Positions 11,470 to 22,357 of a DNA stretch of 64,000 nt are shown here, in pieces. The first letter of the stretch is position 1. Each line of letters begins with the position of its first letter. Source of the stretch: Adiantum capillus-veneris (taxonomy: Eukaryota > Streptophyta > Polypodiopsida > Polypodiales > Pteridaceae); assembly GCA_014529385.2 (NCBI GenBank), contig CM043944.1, forward strand, positions 167,655,740 to 167,719,739. Direction: 5' to 3'. Below the pieces are notes generated by a model. The model was given only the letters and a program-made list of their open reading frames with translations, was not told where the DNA came from and made no database searches. A program made the translations under genes and the position numbers.

Positions 11470-11935
11470 CAGCACTGGTTGAGGTCGGACTGTGTTGTTC
11501 GGGCCTATCTGGTATCTTGGTGGTGGTGGCAATGTTTGGACCCCCAGAGATCCATATGGCCTTTCTCTCACGTAATTTTTATTATAAGAACACTTACTCG
11601 TTTCATGGTTGGTCCATTTCTACTCAATAGCATACCATTTCAAAATATGTTGTGTGTTTACAACTGTTGATCTTGGCTGAGTGTTACACCATGGGGTGGG
11701 ATGATCCCCTCCACATGTGCCACATCTTCTCATTGGCTCTTGTCTTACATTCGGGTTTTGTATATAGTTGTGGTTCATCCTCCTTACCACTTCTTCAACC
11801 AACTGATCAATGTTCAACATGGTAGGAGTTTCAACATTCCACTTTTTAGTGGATTCACTCTTCATAGAAGAGGTGCTACTAATCATACTGTGCATTTTCG
11901 AAATCACCGCCCGCAAACTACAGTGTTCTAAACCT
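11470..11935 (-). pseudogene. Ty3/gypsy-type Gag fragment with zinc knuckle
   Basis: The minus-strand frame 11916-11620 contains a helical stretch (MLNIDQLVEEVVRRMNHNY) and then RRCGTCGGDHPTPWC, a C-x2-C-x3-H-x4-C zinc knuckle of the kind seen in plant gypsy Gag proteins, followed by NTQPRS. It lies about 260 bases downstream, on minus, of a tRNA-Met-like primer site (12188-12198) and an LTR (ending about 12205). That fits a 5' LTR - primer site - gag order. The rest of gag and all of pol are missing or unreadable on the left. It is certainly inactive. Confidence 0.6.
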
Positions 11936-12187
11936 TCAAAATCTGTACAATAAACACTTGATGGCTATGCCCTTAAAGCCACTCTGTTAATAAAAAAATT
12001 CATGAACTTATCAAACAATCACACTTTTAGCACAAAACCTATCTTGGCATCTCCAAATTCAAATTTGAAAGACTTATGTACTCTTGATGATTATACCTTT
12101 CTGTGATATCACTCTGGGTATACTCTGCTAGAGGAAAACATGGATTGCGATCCATGTAGTTGAGTGGCCAAATGTGTTCCCTTGGTA

Positions 12188-12198
12188 CCCTGATACCA
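12188..12198 (-). promoter_or_regulatory. LTR-retrotransposon primer-binding site, tRNA-iMet type
   Basis: On the minus strand TGGTATCAG followed by GGTACC lies just inside the LTR end. The first nine bases equal the usual initiator-Met tRNA primer site of plant LTR elements. Confidence 0.55.
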
Positions 12199-12204
12199 GA
12201 TACA

Positions 12205-12548
12205 TGCTTTTTATGCCATTTGGATTGTTTTAGGTCTTCTAAAATCAGACCCTAAGTTTGGCTTTGCTATATTTTTGGCCTTTTGGTCCACTTTTTGATC
12301 TCTTTTTGTGAAATTTTTTTGGGAGTATGTTTCTATGAATCTCTCATACAGTCTATATAGGTTTCTGCCCAAATTCTTAGATAGGGGACATGGATCGCAA
12401 TCCATGTTTCACCATTCACCAAGTCATAAAAATAGCATAAAAATCATTTAAATAGGTCTACCTAACGTCTAATATCACTCTCCTATAGTCAAAATGTCAT
12501 AAAACAATGATTTAAGCTCTCAAAACTAACGATAAGACTCGTAGACGC
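12205..12548 (-). repeat. outer LTR, 3' half (interrupted)
   Basis: This stretch pairs with the copy-2 LTR region at 46.64-46.80 kb. Both carry a hairpin ACATGGAT-YGCR-ATCCATGT (12382-12401; degenerate at 46658) followed by atttaaagctc-like words. The other half of the same LTR is at 15316-15750. The two are separated by a gag-only element flanked by ACGC. Confidence 0.5.
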
Positions 12549-12918
12549 TATTGGACAAAAGAAAAAGTGGGACACCTCTATATGTAGAGAAGGCAAGGCG
12601 AGGCAAAAAATTGCATCAGAAACCATCAAGGAGACACAACGAGTTAAAGCGTGTAAATTTCTTATCTTTGGTTGAACCTTTTTAGGTTTGTACATGAGTT
12701 TTAGTTATATACAAGAAGCACCTCAAATAGCACAATACTGGCACTTAAAGTAACTCAACAGCTGGCGCTACACTAATGACCTGCCTTGCATGTACATGTG
12801 CTTGCTAAAGTAAGCTAAAAAACTCACAAAATTGAATCCCACACACCTTTTTGACGTTGTGCGTCATGTCCATATGTACAAATTTACAAAAAACGGGGTT
12901 CTCAAAATGCACGCAACA
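12549..12918 (-). repeat. 3' LTR of gag-only element (about 370 bp)
   Basis: It matches 14983-15315 plus 14450-14480 at roughly 85-90 percent by eye. Shared landmarks are the aaaagaaaaagtgggacacc end, aggcaaaaaattgcatca, gttatatacaa, cagctggcgctacacta and gacatgacgcac (minus). Confidence 0.75.
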
Positions 12919-13057
12919 TAGTTTGCCAACCCCCCAGTGTGCTAGTATGCTTAGCATTAGCATAAGACTTCATGTCCACCTGGATCAAAAGGACATACAA
13001 CATAAGCACAAAATGCATGACAAAATATCAGCCATATCAATTCTCTCACTCCTAATA

Positions 13058-14451
13058 TCACATCATAGACCATATATAGAATCCAATTCTTCTGTATGCA
13101 TAAGTACTCTCAACATATACCACACAGAGACACCCTCTCATTACTATAGCATGCAAGGAAGCCTTTAACACCTCATCCAAAAGATCTTCAACTTTTAACT
13201 CAATCATTTTCATATCCTCATACATATCCATCTCATTCTCCCCACTCTTCATTGAGCATCCATCCAATTCAACCACACCATGCTTGATTTTTAAGTTATC
13301 TTCCATGCATACCTTAGGTTCGTTAACAAGAGGAAGAAACAAAGTAGCATCAACCATATTCATGTAAGGCATAGAAAAAGTATCTCCATCATTTTTCATA
13401 TCCTCTAAAGCCTCAATATTCTCTTTGTCGATCAAGGGATGGTCACATATATCACTACAAATACAATCACAAGAGTCCTCAAGGGCAATCTCCTAATTAA
13501 CAAGGTCCACAATAGGCTCAATAGCATCTCAACTACTTCACATAAAGGAGACGGATACTCAACATCCACTTTCACATCACACACATGATCATCTTTCATT
13601 ACATATACATTGGATACATCAACATTGGAATCTACAACTTGATTCTCATTATGATCATACTTTAATACTTCCCTTATTGCATCTTTTTCTTTCTTATTAA
13701 CTTTCACATTGATAGAAACATCATCTTTTGTATGAGAAACACGATTGAGTGGCATAAACAACCGGGATGGCATGGTGAGTACATTCATCTTAGCATCTTT
13801 CTCCTCATTATACGATTTTTGCTCTTTCCCAAGAGAACCATCATGATACAATATTACATTAGAAGCTTTCTTTGTATCCACATCAATGCATAGAGAAACC
13901 TTTTGCTCCATATCACCCTGCAATCCAAGCTCTTTCAATCTCTATAGATTCCATTTCTTATGATTTGCAATCTTTACTGCATCCTCAAATGTCTTTGGCC
14001 TTTTACGCTCAACATTCAACCTCAAATCAACCATCAAACTTTGCATAAACATACACTTTTTAAGCATAAGAGGAGGAACATCACTTTCCAAAGCAACACA
14101 CCATCTTCTCCATAAAGCATTGAACTCATTGACAAAGGCAATTACACTTTGACCATCACATTGCACAAGTCCTTCAATGGAGTTCCATACATCCATTGGG
14201 TCCTCTACCTTCTTGAACTTCTCAAGAGAAGTCTTCCATCACCTGTGGAGGTTGAGATGATTTCAACTAAAACTCATACTCATCATACCATATCCTTCCA
14301 TCCTCTTTCCAGCAAAAGAAAAAAACATTGAGCCTAATCATTGGATCTTTCTTATTTGCAAGTAAACAAGAAAACTCCATCTTATCAATGAATGCATCAA
14401 CATCCTCACCTACTTGAAAAGGATCCTCGGTGGCAGGCACCAAAACATTAT
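13058..14451 (-). pseudogene. Gag-like protein of gag-only element (frameshifted)
   Basis: The minus-strand pieces read, in order: VLVPATEDPFQVGEDVDAFI and KMEFSCLLANKKDPMIRL then WKEDGRIWYDEYEF (14451-14267); SIEGLVQCDGQSVIAFVNEF, LWRRWCVALESDVPPLMLKK and KRPKTFEDAVKIANHKKW (14196-13942); and a Lys/Asp/Val-rich tail to 13058. This is the layout of the retrotransposon Gag core domain. There is no zinc knuckle, protease, RT or integrase between the LTRs. Frame changes near 14230 and 13940 and several stops show it is dead. Confidence 0.6.
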
Positions 14452-15315
14452 TGGGCAAAAGAAAAAGTGGGACACCTTTATAGCTTTATAGCCCAAGAGC
14501 GTTAAAACTTCAATCTCAACACCAAAAAGTATATCAAAAACAATCTTAGTAAACCCCAATGAAAAGGCCTATGCTCCCTTGGGAATTTGCCAACACACAC
14601 CCACCCAAAGGACCATAGCACATAGGAGAAAAACCCTATCAACGCACGGATTTTCAGCACACACTGACCAATGCTTATGAAGACAAGGAAGGGCCTTCCC
14701 TTTCACAATTGAACATCACAAGCCCACAATTTCAACATCAATTCCATGATTCATAGATACATGCCCCTCCCAATTTGTCTACACACAATTTGCTACTAGG
14801 CTGCCATAGCCATAACCTTGCAGAGAACTAGTCATAAAAACCTGAAGAGCATAACACCAATTGGGACAGTTTAAAGCTTGAAAGAAAACTTGAAAAAATG
14901 CATGGCGAGAAAGCTGAAGATGACCCAAATTGATTCTACACACCGCTATGTGAAAAATTGATGCAAACAGAGAGTTGTCATGGCACAACTATATGTAGAC
15001 AAGGCAAAGCGAGGCAAAAAATTGCATCAGGCACAACGAGCTAAAACCTGTAAATTTCTTATCTTTGACTGAACTTTTTTAAGTTTGTACATGAGTTTTA
15101 GTTATATACAAAAAAACACATAAAATAGCACACATACGGGCACTTAAAGTAACTTGACAGCTGGCGCTACACTAGTGACCTACCCTGCATGTACACATGC
15201 TTGCTAAAGCAAGCTAAAAACTCACAAAACGAAAACCACACATCCTTTTGACATCGTGCGTCATGTCCATATGTACAAATTTACAAAAAACGGGGTTCTC
15301 AAAATGCATGCAACA
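14450..15315 (-). repeat. 5' LTR of gag-only element, with about 500 extra bases
   Basis: The pieces 14983-15315 and 14450-14480 together match the 370-bp LTR at 12549-12918. Between them, 14481-14982 has no counterpart there. Either this copy gained an insertion or the other lost 500 bases. The edges (ctttatagc / aactatatg against ctctatatg in the uninterrupted copy) are consistent with insertion at a TATA-like site, but no clear inverted ends are seen. Confidence 0.65.
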
Positions 15316-15750
15316 ACGCGAGGTCACAAACCACGACAGTTTTTGAAATGCTTACCCTTGAATGAAAGAGCAGAGAAGAGAAACACAAAGCAAGTTTTGG
15401 AATTCAAAATAGATTACTCAATCGTGAGAAATATTGATCACAAATGTGAGCTAAGAAGGCGCTTGACTGTACGCACAACAAGGCTCCTTTCTTTATCCAA
15501 AATATTGTCCCCTTTCAAACTAGAGCTATTGGCTTATATACCTACGGCTTTCGAAAATGGCCACTCCGGCTACTTTGGGCTTTCATACATAATAAGACAT
15601 TACAACTCAGAAATCGGTAGCTCTAGGATCAAAATTTACATAGCTCATGTACATGGTTCTTGAAAAATTAAAATATAATCCATAAAAAAGGTGGCATTGA
15701 AATGTATATCCCCGACTAGGAGGATGCCCGTAAGCTGTACTGGCCAAATA
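15316..15750 (-). repeat. outer LTR, 5' half (interrupted)
   Basis: Read on minus it starts TATTTGGCCAGTACAG and then CCTCCTAGTC, close to the LTR start at 2024. It has a TATA-like ggtatataagcc about 205 bases in (about 15540) and ctctttcattcaagggtaag near 15350, which pairs with the 46.85-kb LTR. Together with 12205-12548 it makes an LTR of about 780 bases. Confidence 0.5.
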
Positions 15751-15859
15751 GTGCCTGAGCATGTAGCTGAAATGTTGGATCAGTCTCTCTCAAAGCTTAG
15801 AATTACATGGAATTGATGGCATCCCAAATGAAAATTTTCAGATTTATAAAGACTTTATG

Positions 15860-16570
15860 GTGCCCCATGTCTTGTCCATCTGAAAGGAGTGTGGAGTGGA
15901 GATAAAGCTCTTAGGACTCGAGTTAGCAATGGAAAGTGTACTATATGTAACAGGTTTACTGAATGGTTCAATTGTAGAGATAACAAAGCTGTTATAGAAT
16001 TTTTGCAGGCTGTCCTCTACCAAGTAAACTTCAAAGCTCTGGAAATTCAGGACCTTCTATTCGGTAACTGCAAGGGTCTTGATATCCCATTGTGGAATAT
16101 ATGGAGAGGTTTTATCCTATGGTTTTTGTGGTTTCAGAGAAATGCTTGTGTATTCAAGCATGACATCTTTCCCCATAAGTTTACTCAAACATGATCTGTT
16201 GCAGTCGGCTCATAGTCTGTGTAATAAGATTGATGATGCTCCTCTTGAGGTTACATCTGTCTCTAGCATTCAGAAATGTATTAGGTGGTAACTGTGGAAG
16301 CATATTGTGCCTTTGTATTATCAACCCTCTAGATTTAGGATGAAGAACCTGTTGTCTTCAGAAAAGGGGTTATCCCACCCCCTACATGTGGGATCCACGT
16401 ATTTTTCCCTTTTTTATTCAATTAAATTCTACCTTCTCAAACAAAAAGAAGTTATTGTGTGAGATCCATAAAATCTTGGTAGAGTGGTTTAATCGCATTG
16501 CCTTAAGACAGAAAAGGAGGATGTATGTGGAGGGAGTTCTAGCTTGTGTACAAACTGAGCATCCTTCAAA
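15860..16570 (+). pseudogene. L1-type LINE reverse-transcriptase C-terminal remnant
   Basis: An open piece at 15889-16194 reads GVWSGDKALRTRVSNGKCTI then C-x(2)-C-like residues, and later PLWNIWRGFILWFLWFQRNA followed by CVFKH. The W..R...LWF.W..RNA.VF pattern is the plant L1 zinc-finger/C-terminal region after the RT. Later frames to about 16570 (KCIRW, LWKHIVP) look like the rest of the C terminus. No poly-A tail or target duplication was found. The copy is decayed. Confidence 0.5.
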
Positions 16571-16621
16571 TTTTTAATTTTTCTTGCACCCTTCAAATTT
16601 TTGAAGGTCCCTTCTTCTATC

Positions 16622-16715
16622 ACTTAAGTGTGGTGGATTGGTTATGCCATTTCCCGCTTGAACAAGAGGTCTTGAGTTCAACTCTCCTCGTCGGATAGAT
16701 CTTTGAGGTCTCTTG
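16622..16715 (+). mobile_element. possible tRNA-derived SINE fragment
   Basis: A tRNA-like succession: an A-box-like tggtggattggttatgcc, then about 30 bases later ggtcttgagttcaactc, which resembles a Pol III B box. I cannot fold a good cloverleaf and see no tail or flanking duplication. It is followed by (CTT)n and poly-C low complexity at 16741-16820. Confidence 0.25.
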
Positions 16716-16841
16716 GGATAGTTTCCTACGACGTCAAAACAGTCATCTTCTTCTTCTTCTTCTTCCCCCCCCCCCCCCCAACCCCTGCCACCCAAGGATA
16801 TTCTTCTTCTTCTCCCCCTCCCACCCAAGGATATTCATAAA

Positions 16842-19800
16842 TCAGCGCCGCAAACAACTCACTTGTTGGAGCTCTTGTGGAAGGCTCTGTAACAACTGCT
16901 GTGAACCCTCTATGTTGAACACAGACAACAAATGGGCCAATCTGCACAAGCTGTGCGGTAGCTCCACAAGGCGTCTGCAATTGCTGAGAGTGAGTTTTTT
17001 CAAGCTGTCCAAGTTACCCAGGTCTTGAGGCAAATCCACAAGGTTTGAGCAGCCGGCCATGTTGAGCTCGTGGAGAAGCTTCAAGTCGCAGCTGGTTGCG
17101 GGGAGTGTCTCAAGGCTTGTACACTCTCCAAGTCGAAGCCATCGCAAGCGCGTCATCTCCCCCATCTGAACTGGCAACCTTTCCAACTTGGAGCATCGGG
17201 TCATGTCTAGCTCTGTCAAGCACTTGAGATTGCAGATGCTGTTGGGAAGCCTGCGCAGGGATTGACATCCTTGCAATTTCAGTGTTTTTAAAGCTGTGAG
17301 ATCCCCCATGTCTTCGGGTAATGCCTGCAGAGCTAGGCACCCATTCAAACTCAACACTCCAAGCGATTTGAGGCTGCACAGGCTCCTCGGTAGCGCCCGC
17401 AGCTGCGTTGCAAACTCCACTTTGAATTTTGTCAAACCTTGCATCTCCTCATGAGGTACCTCTCCCAGCTCAAGACACCAACAATCTTTCAATCTCAGCT
17501 TTTTCATGGAAAGCATCTTCCCCACAACCAACCATAGTGCCTTGGCTTCTTTACACTTGTGGATGGTCACGTTCTCGAGGACCCGAAGCTCCTCCTCAGA
17601 CAATCCTTGAAGCTCATGCAGGCCATTGAAACTTACTTTTGAATCGCTGCCTTGAGCAGCTAATGGCTGAGGTGCAGTGGAGCTGCTCACAGCGTCTGTC
17701 TTCCGGATTCGAGGATGGATCAGCATAGTCGAGGATGATGATGGGGGCCATGGACAATTTGGGCAGCCTGTTATGCTGACTTGTTGTGGTGCCATATTGT
17801 GATAGCAGACTGGTAACTCTTGAATTCTCTCACACTCACCAAGAGTGAGCCACTTCAACTCCACAAGGTCTACAGGCAGGTATGTGATACTTGCGCATCC
17901 TTCCAGCCGGAGTCTGCTCAGTTTTGTCCAGTTTGAGTAAAGCCAAAACCCTTGCAGTTCCGGGGAGCCAACGATACAGAGGTACCGCAAGTCTCGACAC
18001 TCATACAGAGCTGCTGGTAGCTCCCTCAAGCAGGTACACCCCTTCAGCTCGAGGTGCTGAAGTTGGGAAGGAATCTGCAAAGCAAGCATAAGAGCCAAGC
18101 CAAGAGAGATGTGCCATTAAAACCTCTTTAAGTAATAAAAGGCTCTTCACTCAACATAGAATGACTTTGCTCTGAATCACAGAAAGGCAATCCTTGGCTC
18201 AAAGACAACAAACAAAGGCTCCACAAGAAGTACTCACATTTGCGTGTGTAAACCATCCATTGCGCTCGAGCTTCAAGAATTGCAAGGAAAGAGGAAGTAA
18301 AAGTGAATCACAGATGAAAGGTCCCAATATCTTCAAAACCTTCAGCTTGCTCATTTGTGCAAAGCAACTTCCATCGATCCGCAAAATAGACTCTTGACCT
18401 GCATCAAGCATCTGGAACTCTTCTGCCCTCTCCACATCCAAAAACAAAAATTTAACGGCTTCATGAGTCTGCAAACAAAAGCTAGCATTCAGTTGCGAGC
18501 TTGTAAATGTTAAGATCACAGAAAGTCTTCTAGGTTTGGAGTGGAGTAGCATGCTTACCCGTGGGCTTGACAAGAGAGAGGTTGACCAGGTTGTCGGGTT
18601 CCATATCACACTTATGGTGCTACCTCGCTTCGTAGCAGCGAGCTTTCTTATCAAGTCATGCATTTTCACAGCCCGTTCGCTGGTAGCAGAATTGACCACA
18701 GGGTCAATAAGGGAGAAGTCCTTGAGGGACTCCATCGATACTGAGCCAACAATAATCTCGACGGCATCCCATGACCACCGACAAAGGCAAGCTCCTATAT
18801 CTAGCAGAGCTTCTTGGGAGTTGGTTTGCAAAGCCTTGTAGCTCAGGTCTAATATGTGATTGATGTTCTGTATTGGAACCCCTGGTCTCTCTGGCTCCAT
18901 CTCTCTGATCCACTCATTCCAGTATTGCACATCGCGCTTTTGTGCAAACAGAGCACCAACCAATTTCAAGGCTAATGGTAGACCGCCACAAAAAGGAACA
19001 ATTCTGTTCACAAGTGGCAATTCATGTGGCTTTACTGGGTCGTACACCCTCCGGTTGGCATATGCCATAAGGAACTCTCGTGAAGCCAGCTCGGCCAGAA
19101 GTGGTGGCTTGAATGTCAAAACCTGAGGATTTCCCCCACAGTGAGAACTCAGCATGTTCACTGTACTCGTCGCTCGCGATGTGATTATGATGCAAATATG
19201 GAGTGATGGCAGAAGAGTTGCAAATCTTGCAGGAAGCAGATCTTCCAAGTCTTGTGCTCTCCAGACATTGTCGATGGCGATGCATACAGATGCTCCTGAT
19301 GTTTGTAGAGCTTCCAGCCTTTCTTTCAATTTCCCTTTCCCGGCCAACACACTTTGGAAGTCTGTGGCTTGACCTCCTAATTGCCACAGCAGGGATGATT
19401 GCGTCTCTCTGATCCCCATACTATCAGGGCTTTCATTCACAAATTCCACATGTGCCACATGATTGAATGCACATCGCGATTGTTGCAGCTCTTCTAAAAT
19501 GTGAGCTAGGAGCGTCCCTTTGCCAAGCCCACCTTGGCCCACTATACCCACTAGACAGAGCCGATGTGGTATGGCTGATCCTGTGATAAATTGCAAAACC
19601 TCGCTAGCTCGATCCAAGCCTATTTTGGTGATGGGAGCTTCATCAGCGAACATAGCATCAGAGGGGCGCTTGGCAAGGGAGGCAAAAATAAGTGTAATAC
19701 GATTTACAAGAGAGTTTAGCTCGGCGACTGCAACGTCAAGCTCCTTATTAAGACTGTGACTGTGTAGAAGGCCATAGAAAGGGAATGAGACACGGGACCA

Positions 19801-20070
19801 AGTCGAATTCGCTGGCTGAATGGTTTGTAGAGTTTGCTTCACAGATTGCAGACTTATGGCAATACCTGATGCCTCTTCACCGAGGCGTGCATTTTGGAGT
19901 TTTCCATCTAGCATTTTTTGCACCCAGTTTGCATAGTGCCATACTTTATCAAGCTTCTGTGACAGCTGAGAGCCATTCATGGTTCTGCGGTAAGCACACT
20001 GGAGAGCTTCACAAATTTGGATGATTGAAGAGATTAATCCCAGTACAGTAGCGATGTCCGCCATTGCAAG

Positions 20071-20073
<3 letters not shown>
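16842..20073 (-). CDS. CC-NB-ARC-LRR (NLR) immune-receptor-like protein, 3 exons, about 992 aa
   Basis: Likely intracellular pathogen sensor. Proposed exons on minus are 20073-18559, 18468-18238 and 18074-16842. Introns (90 and 163 bp) have GTAAGC...GCAG and GTGAGT...GCAG ends and all junctions are phase 0. Residues 1-150 form a helical N-terminal domain. NB-ARC motifs are the P-loop VGQGGLGKGTLL (about 177-188), kinase-2 CIAIDNVW (about 264), IIITSR (about 295), CGGLPLALKL (about 362), CLCRWSWDA and VKMHDLI (MHD, about 471). After residue 560 about a dozen LRRs of the L-x2-L-x-L-x2-C...L-x2-LP type follow. Oddities: Gly replaces the Walker-A Thr after Lys, kinase-2 has DN instead of DD, and intron 1 has no stop and keeps frame. 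The last codons (QQVSCLRR) overlap a GTGAGT donor-like site, so a further exon is possible. No frameshift is seen. Confidence 0.85.

Positions 20074-20111
<38 letters not shown>
20068..20111 (-). repeat. (GA)n tract in NLR 5' leader
   Basis: About 18 CT units on plus ((GA)n in the sense of the gene) begin only 8 bases upstream of the proposed NLR start codon. Such tracts are common in plant 5' leaders and can act as GAGA-type regulatory sites. Confidence 0.85.
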
Positions 20112-20114
<3 letters not shown>

Positions 20115-20220
20115 ATGCGCTACGACGGTCTCTCTCTAACTTAGCCTCTTTCTGTAGTTAATGTTGCACCGTCTGCAGCAGCAACCATCGCATCGTCTCA
20201 GGACTAAAATAAATAACACG

Positions 20221-21030
20221 GGGTCTCCAATGAAGACCCGGTCATGGGATCCATGGCAAGGGAGTGTGCGCGCAAAAGGCTAGATAAACCTCGGCCGTCC
20301 GATTTAAAATGGACGTGCTCGAGTGTACTTTTTCTGTTCTAGTTTTTTTTTTTTGGGCAAAACTTTACAATAAAAGACTTATTTCGCTCTGTAAAAGTAA
20401 TAAAATGCACACGTCTGTATGGATAGCTCAGAGCTGCCATGGCCCTGATCGTGCGATCGATTCATCAGCGGGGCATTATTCTTGCTTTTTAGTTGGCCGT
20501 CGATTTTTCTAGAAATCCCCGGATGCCCTGCTTGAAGTCGATTCCATGATGGGGTCTTCATTGAAGACCCCGTGCCCTTTAGTCACGTGGCATCGCAAGA
20601 GTGAATATAAGCGTTGTTAGACAGTCATCGGTCTTCTCTCTCCTTCCTAGCTCTGTCCCTTCCTCGCCTTTGAGATTTGTCATGTGTACTCTCTATTTGT
20701 GCACGTGGTCAATGGTACAATGTTAGACCATATGGCATAGAGGCATCTCCCTCCTCCCCCAAACAATTGAAGTCGATTTTTCTCGAAATCCCCGGATGCC
20801 CTGCCTGAAGTCGATTCCATGATGGGGTCTTCATTGAAGACCACGTGCCCTTTAGTCATGTGGCATCGCAAGAGTGAATATAAGCGTTGTTAGATAGTCA
20901 TCGGTCGTCTCTCCTTCCTCGCCTTTGAGATTTGTCATGTGTACTCTCTATTTGTGCACGTGGTCAGTGGTACAATGTTAGACCATATGGCATAGAGGCA
21001 TCTCCCCCCTCCCCCAAACAATTGAAGTAA
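20221..21030. repeat. tandem duplication with CACGTG boxes upstream of the NLR gene
   Basis: Two copies of a unit of about 273 bp lie at 20497-20769 and 20770-21030, nearly identical (atttttct.gaaatccccgg ... ccaaacaattgaag). A partial relative with ggggtct..gaagacccgg is at 20220. Copy one has an exact inverted pair, ggggtcttca-t-tgaagacccc (20551-20571). CACGTG occurs at 20584, 20702, 20844 and 20952. The duplication lies 0.4-0.95 kb upstream of the NLR start, so it may be part of its promoter. Confidence 0.75.
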
Positions 21031-21354
21031 ACTTGGACGAAACAAAATAAACTTGGACCCCATCAAAAAGATCCTTACAGTCATGAAAAGTGTGCCCAAG
21101 TTTTGCAATGTTAATCCCAATGATTGGGGTTCATTTAAGGCCGCGTGGTAACTAGCCAACTCTACTAGAAATGGCAAATTTGACTTGAGAGGGTAGCAAA
21201 TTTTAGCAGCATACAATATCTTGAGGTTAGCAAACATCGTGGAGCCTTAATGTACCTAAGCGTGCATGTGGTTAGCTCACATAGCTCATGAAGCATAAGT
21301 CATGGGACCGAATCGTGTGTGTCGTAGTTTTTGCTACAAGTAGGGTCTACTTAA

Positions 21355-21520
21355 CTTTACTAGTATGTGACCCGCGTGTTGTTGCAGGCAATAAAAGCAT
21401 AGGCTCAATTCTTGTATGACTCTTCTTTCCTCCAAGGTAGCAACCCATCATATGCACATTTTTTCTGCACCAATGAAAAAATGCCTATTATATAAGGGGC
21501 ATTGTAGTGTTAATTAATTA
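21355..21520 (-). mobile_element. Helitron-like 3' terminus A
   Basis: Read on minus it ends with cctgc-aacaaca-cgcggg (hairpin), nine bases, then CTAG followed by T at 21360/21359. That is the hairpin plus CTRR-T layout of Helitron 3' ends. The next 150 bases to the right are related to 26422-26580 (actagtatg.gacccgc.., ctttcc.ccaaggt, tgcacc/tgcatcaat). Confidence 0.45.
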
Positions 21521-21797
21521 ACACACTCTCTCTCTCTCTCTCTCTCTCACACAACACACATAAAGCAACATTGATGCCCTACAATGAGTGCTTATCTGCA
21601 CTATAATAAAGCTACATGATATGCCCTATGGTTCGTGCAAGGAGGGGATAATGCAAAGGCTAGATTGTAACATTTCCAAAAGTCTTGAACTTCCAAATTA
21701 AGAAACATATCACTGTAGATAAACATATAAATTAGTCTAAGACATCTCTCTTGACTCTCTCGATGTTGAGACTATTACGTATCATAATCAACATTTT

Positions 21798-21836
<39 letters not shown>

Positions 21837-22357
21837 AGATTGATTGATTACAAGCGGATAAAATGCTTGCTTTGATTTACATTATTTAATTTCAGAACAT
21901 TCATGGAGATTTTCTCATTGAAATGACCAATTTTGCCTCTACTCAAAGTTGTAGTGTCCCTATGATACTCGTGTAGTTTTGTAGTGAATTATAAACTTTT
22001 GACTTCTTAGTGTTCTTGTCAACGTGGTTTGCTTATATTTGGCAGGTTTCACCTCTATGTTTGTTCAGTTGTTTGGAGACTCTTGTTCCCTAAAATACAT
22101 GTGTAGCCCAAGTTTCTACGTGCATAGGCCACTACATACTCGTAGAAAGATGGAATTAAAATATTTCCTATCTGTCCCTAATAATGCCATTACTTTACTC
22201 CTAATCTATCACAACATTGTATCACCAAATGGTTTCCTTCTAGATACAACATTTATATGGGTAAATCTGCAAAATGATAATGATATGTATAAACCAAGCA
22301 AGGAGAGTTACTTGAATCTTGATGTTCATATGAAGCACTTGTAAGAAAGGTTATATT
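21520..22357. other. no recognisable gene; short CT/GA arrays
   Basis: (CT)n at 21528-21548 and (GA)n at 21800-21833. A 106-codon open frame (22024-22344, +) shows no recognisable domain. It ends just before the LINE insertion site. Confidence 0.4.

Larger units (their letters stand above)
12549..15315 (-). mobile_element. gag-only LTR retrotransposon nested in an older LTR
   Basis: Direct repeats at its two ends start TGTTGC(A/G)TGC on minus and end CTTTTG(T/C)CCAATA. Flanks are ACGC at 12545-12548 and ACGC at 15316-15319, a 4-base target duplication that could be 5 with one mismatch. A purine-rich gggggg lies upstream of the 3' LTR (minus, about 12930). The interior of about 1.5 kb codes only decayed Gag-like protein with no RT or integrase, so it looks like a non-autonomous gag-only element that needed pol in trans. 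It sits inside an LTR of the outer element. Confidence 0.6.

Noticed and set aside
16622-16715. A functional tRNA gene
   Set aside because: A- and B-box-like words are present but no cloverleaf with paired acceptor stem can be drawn.
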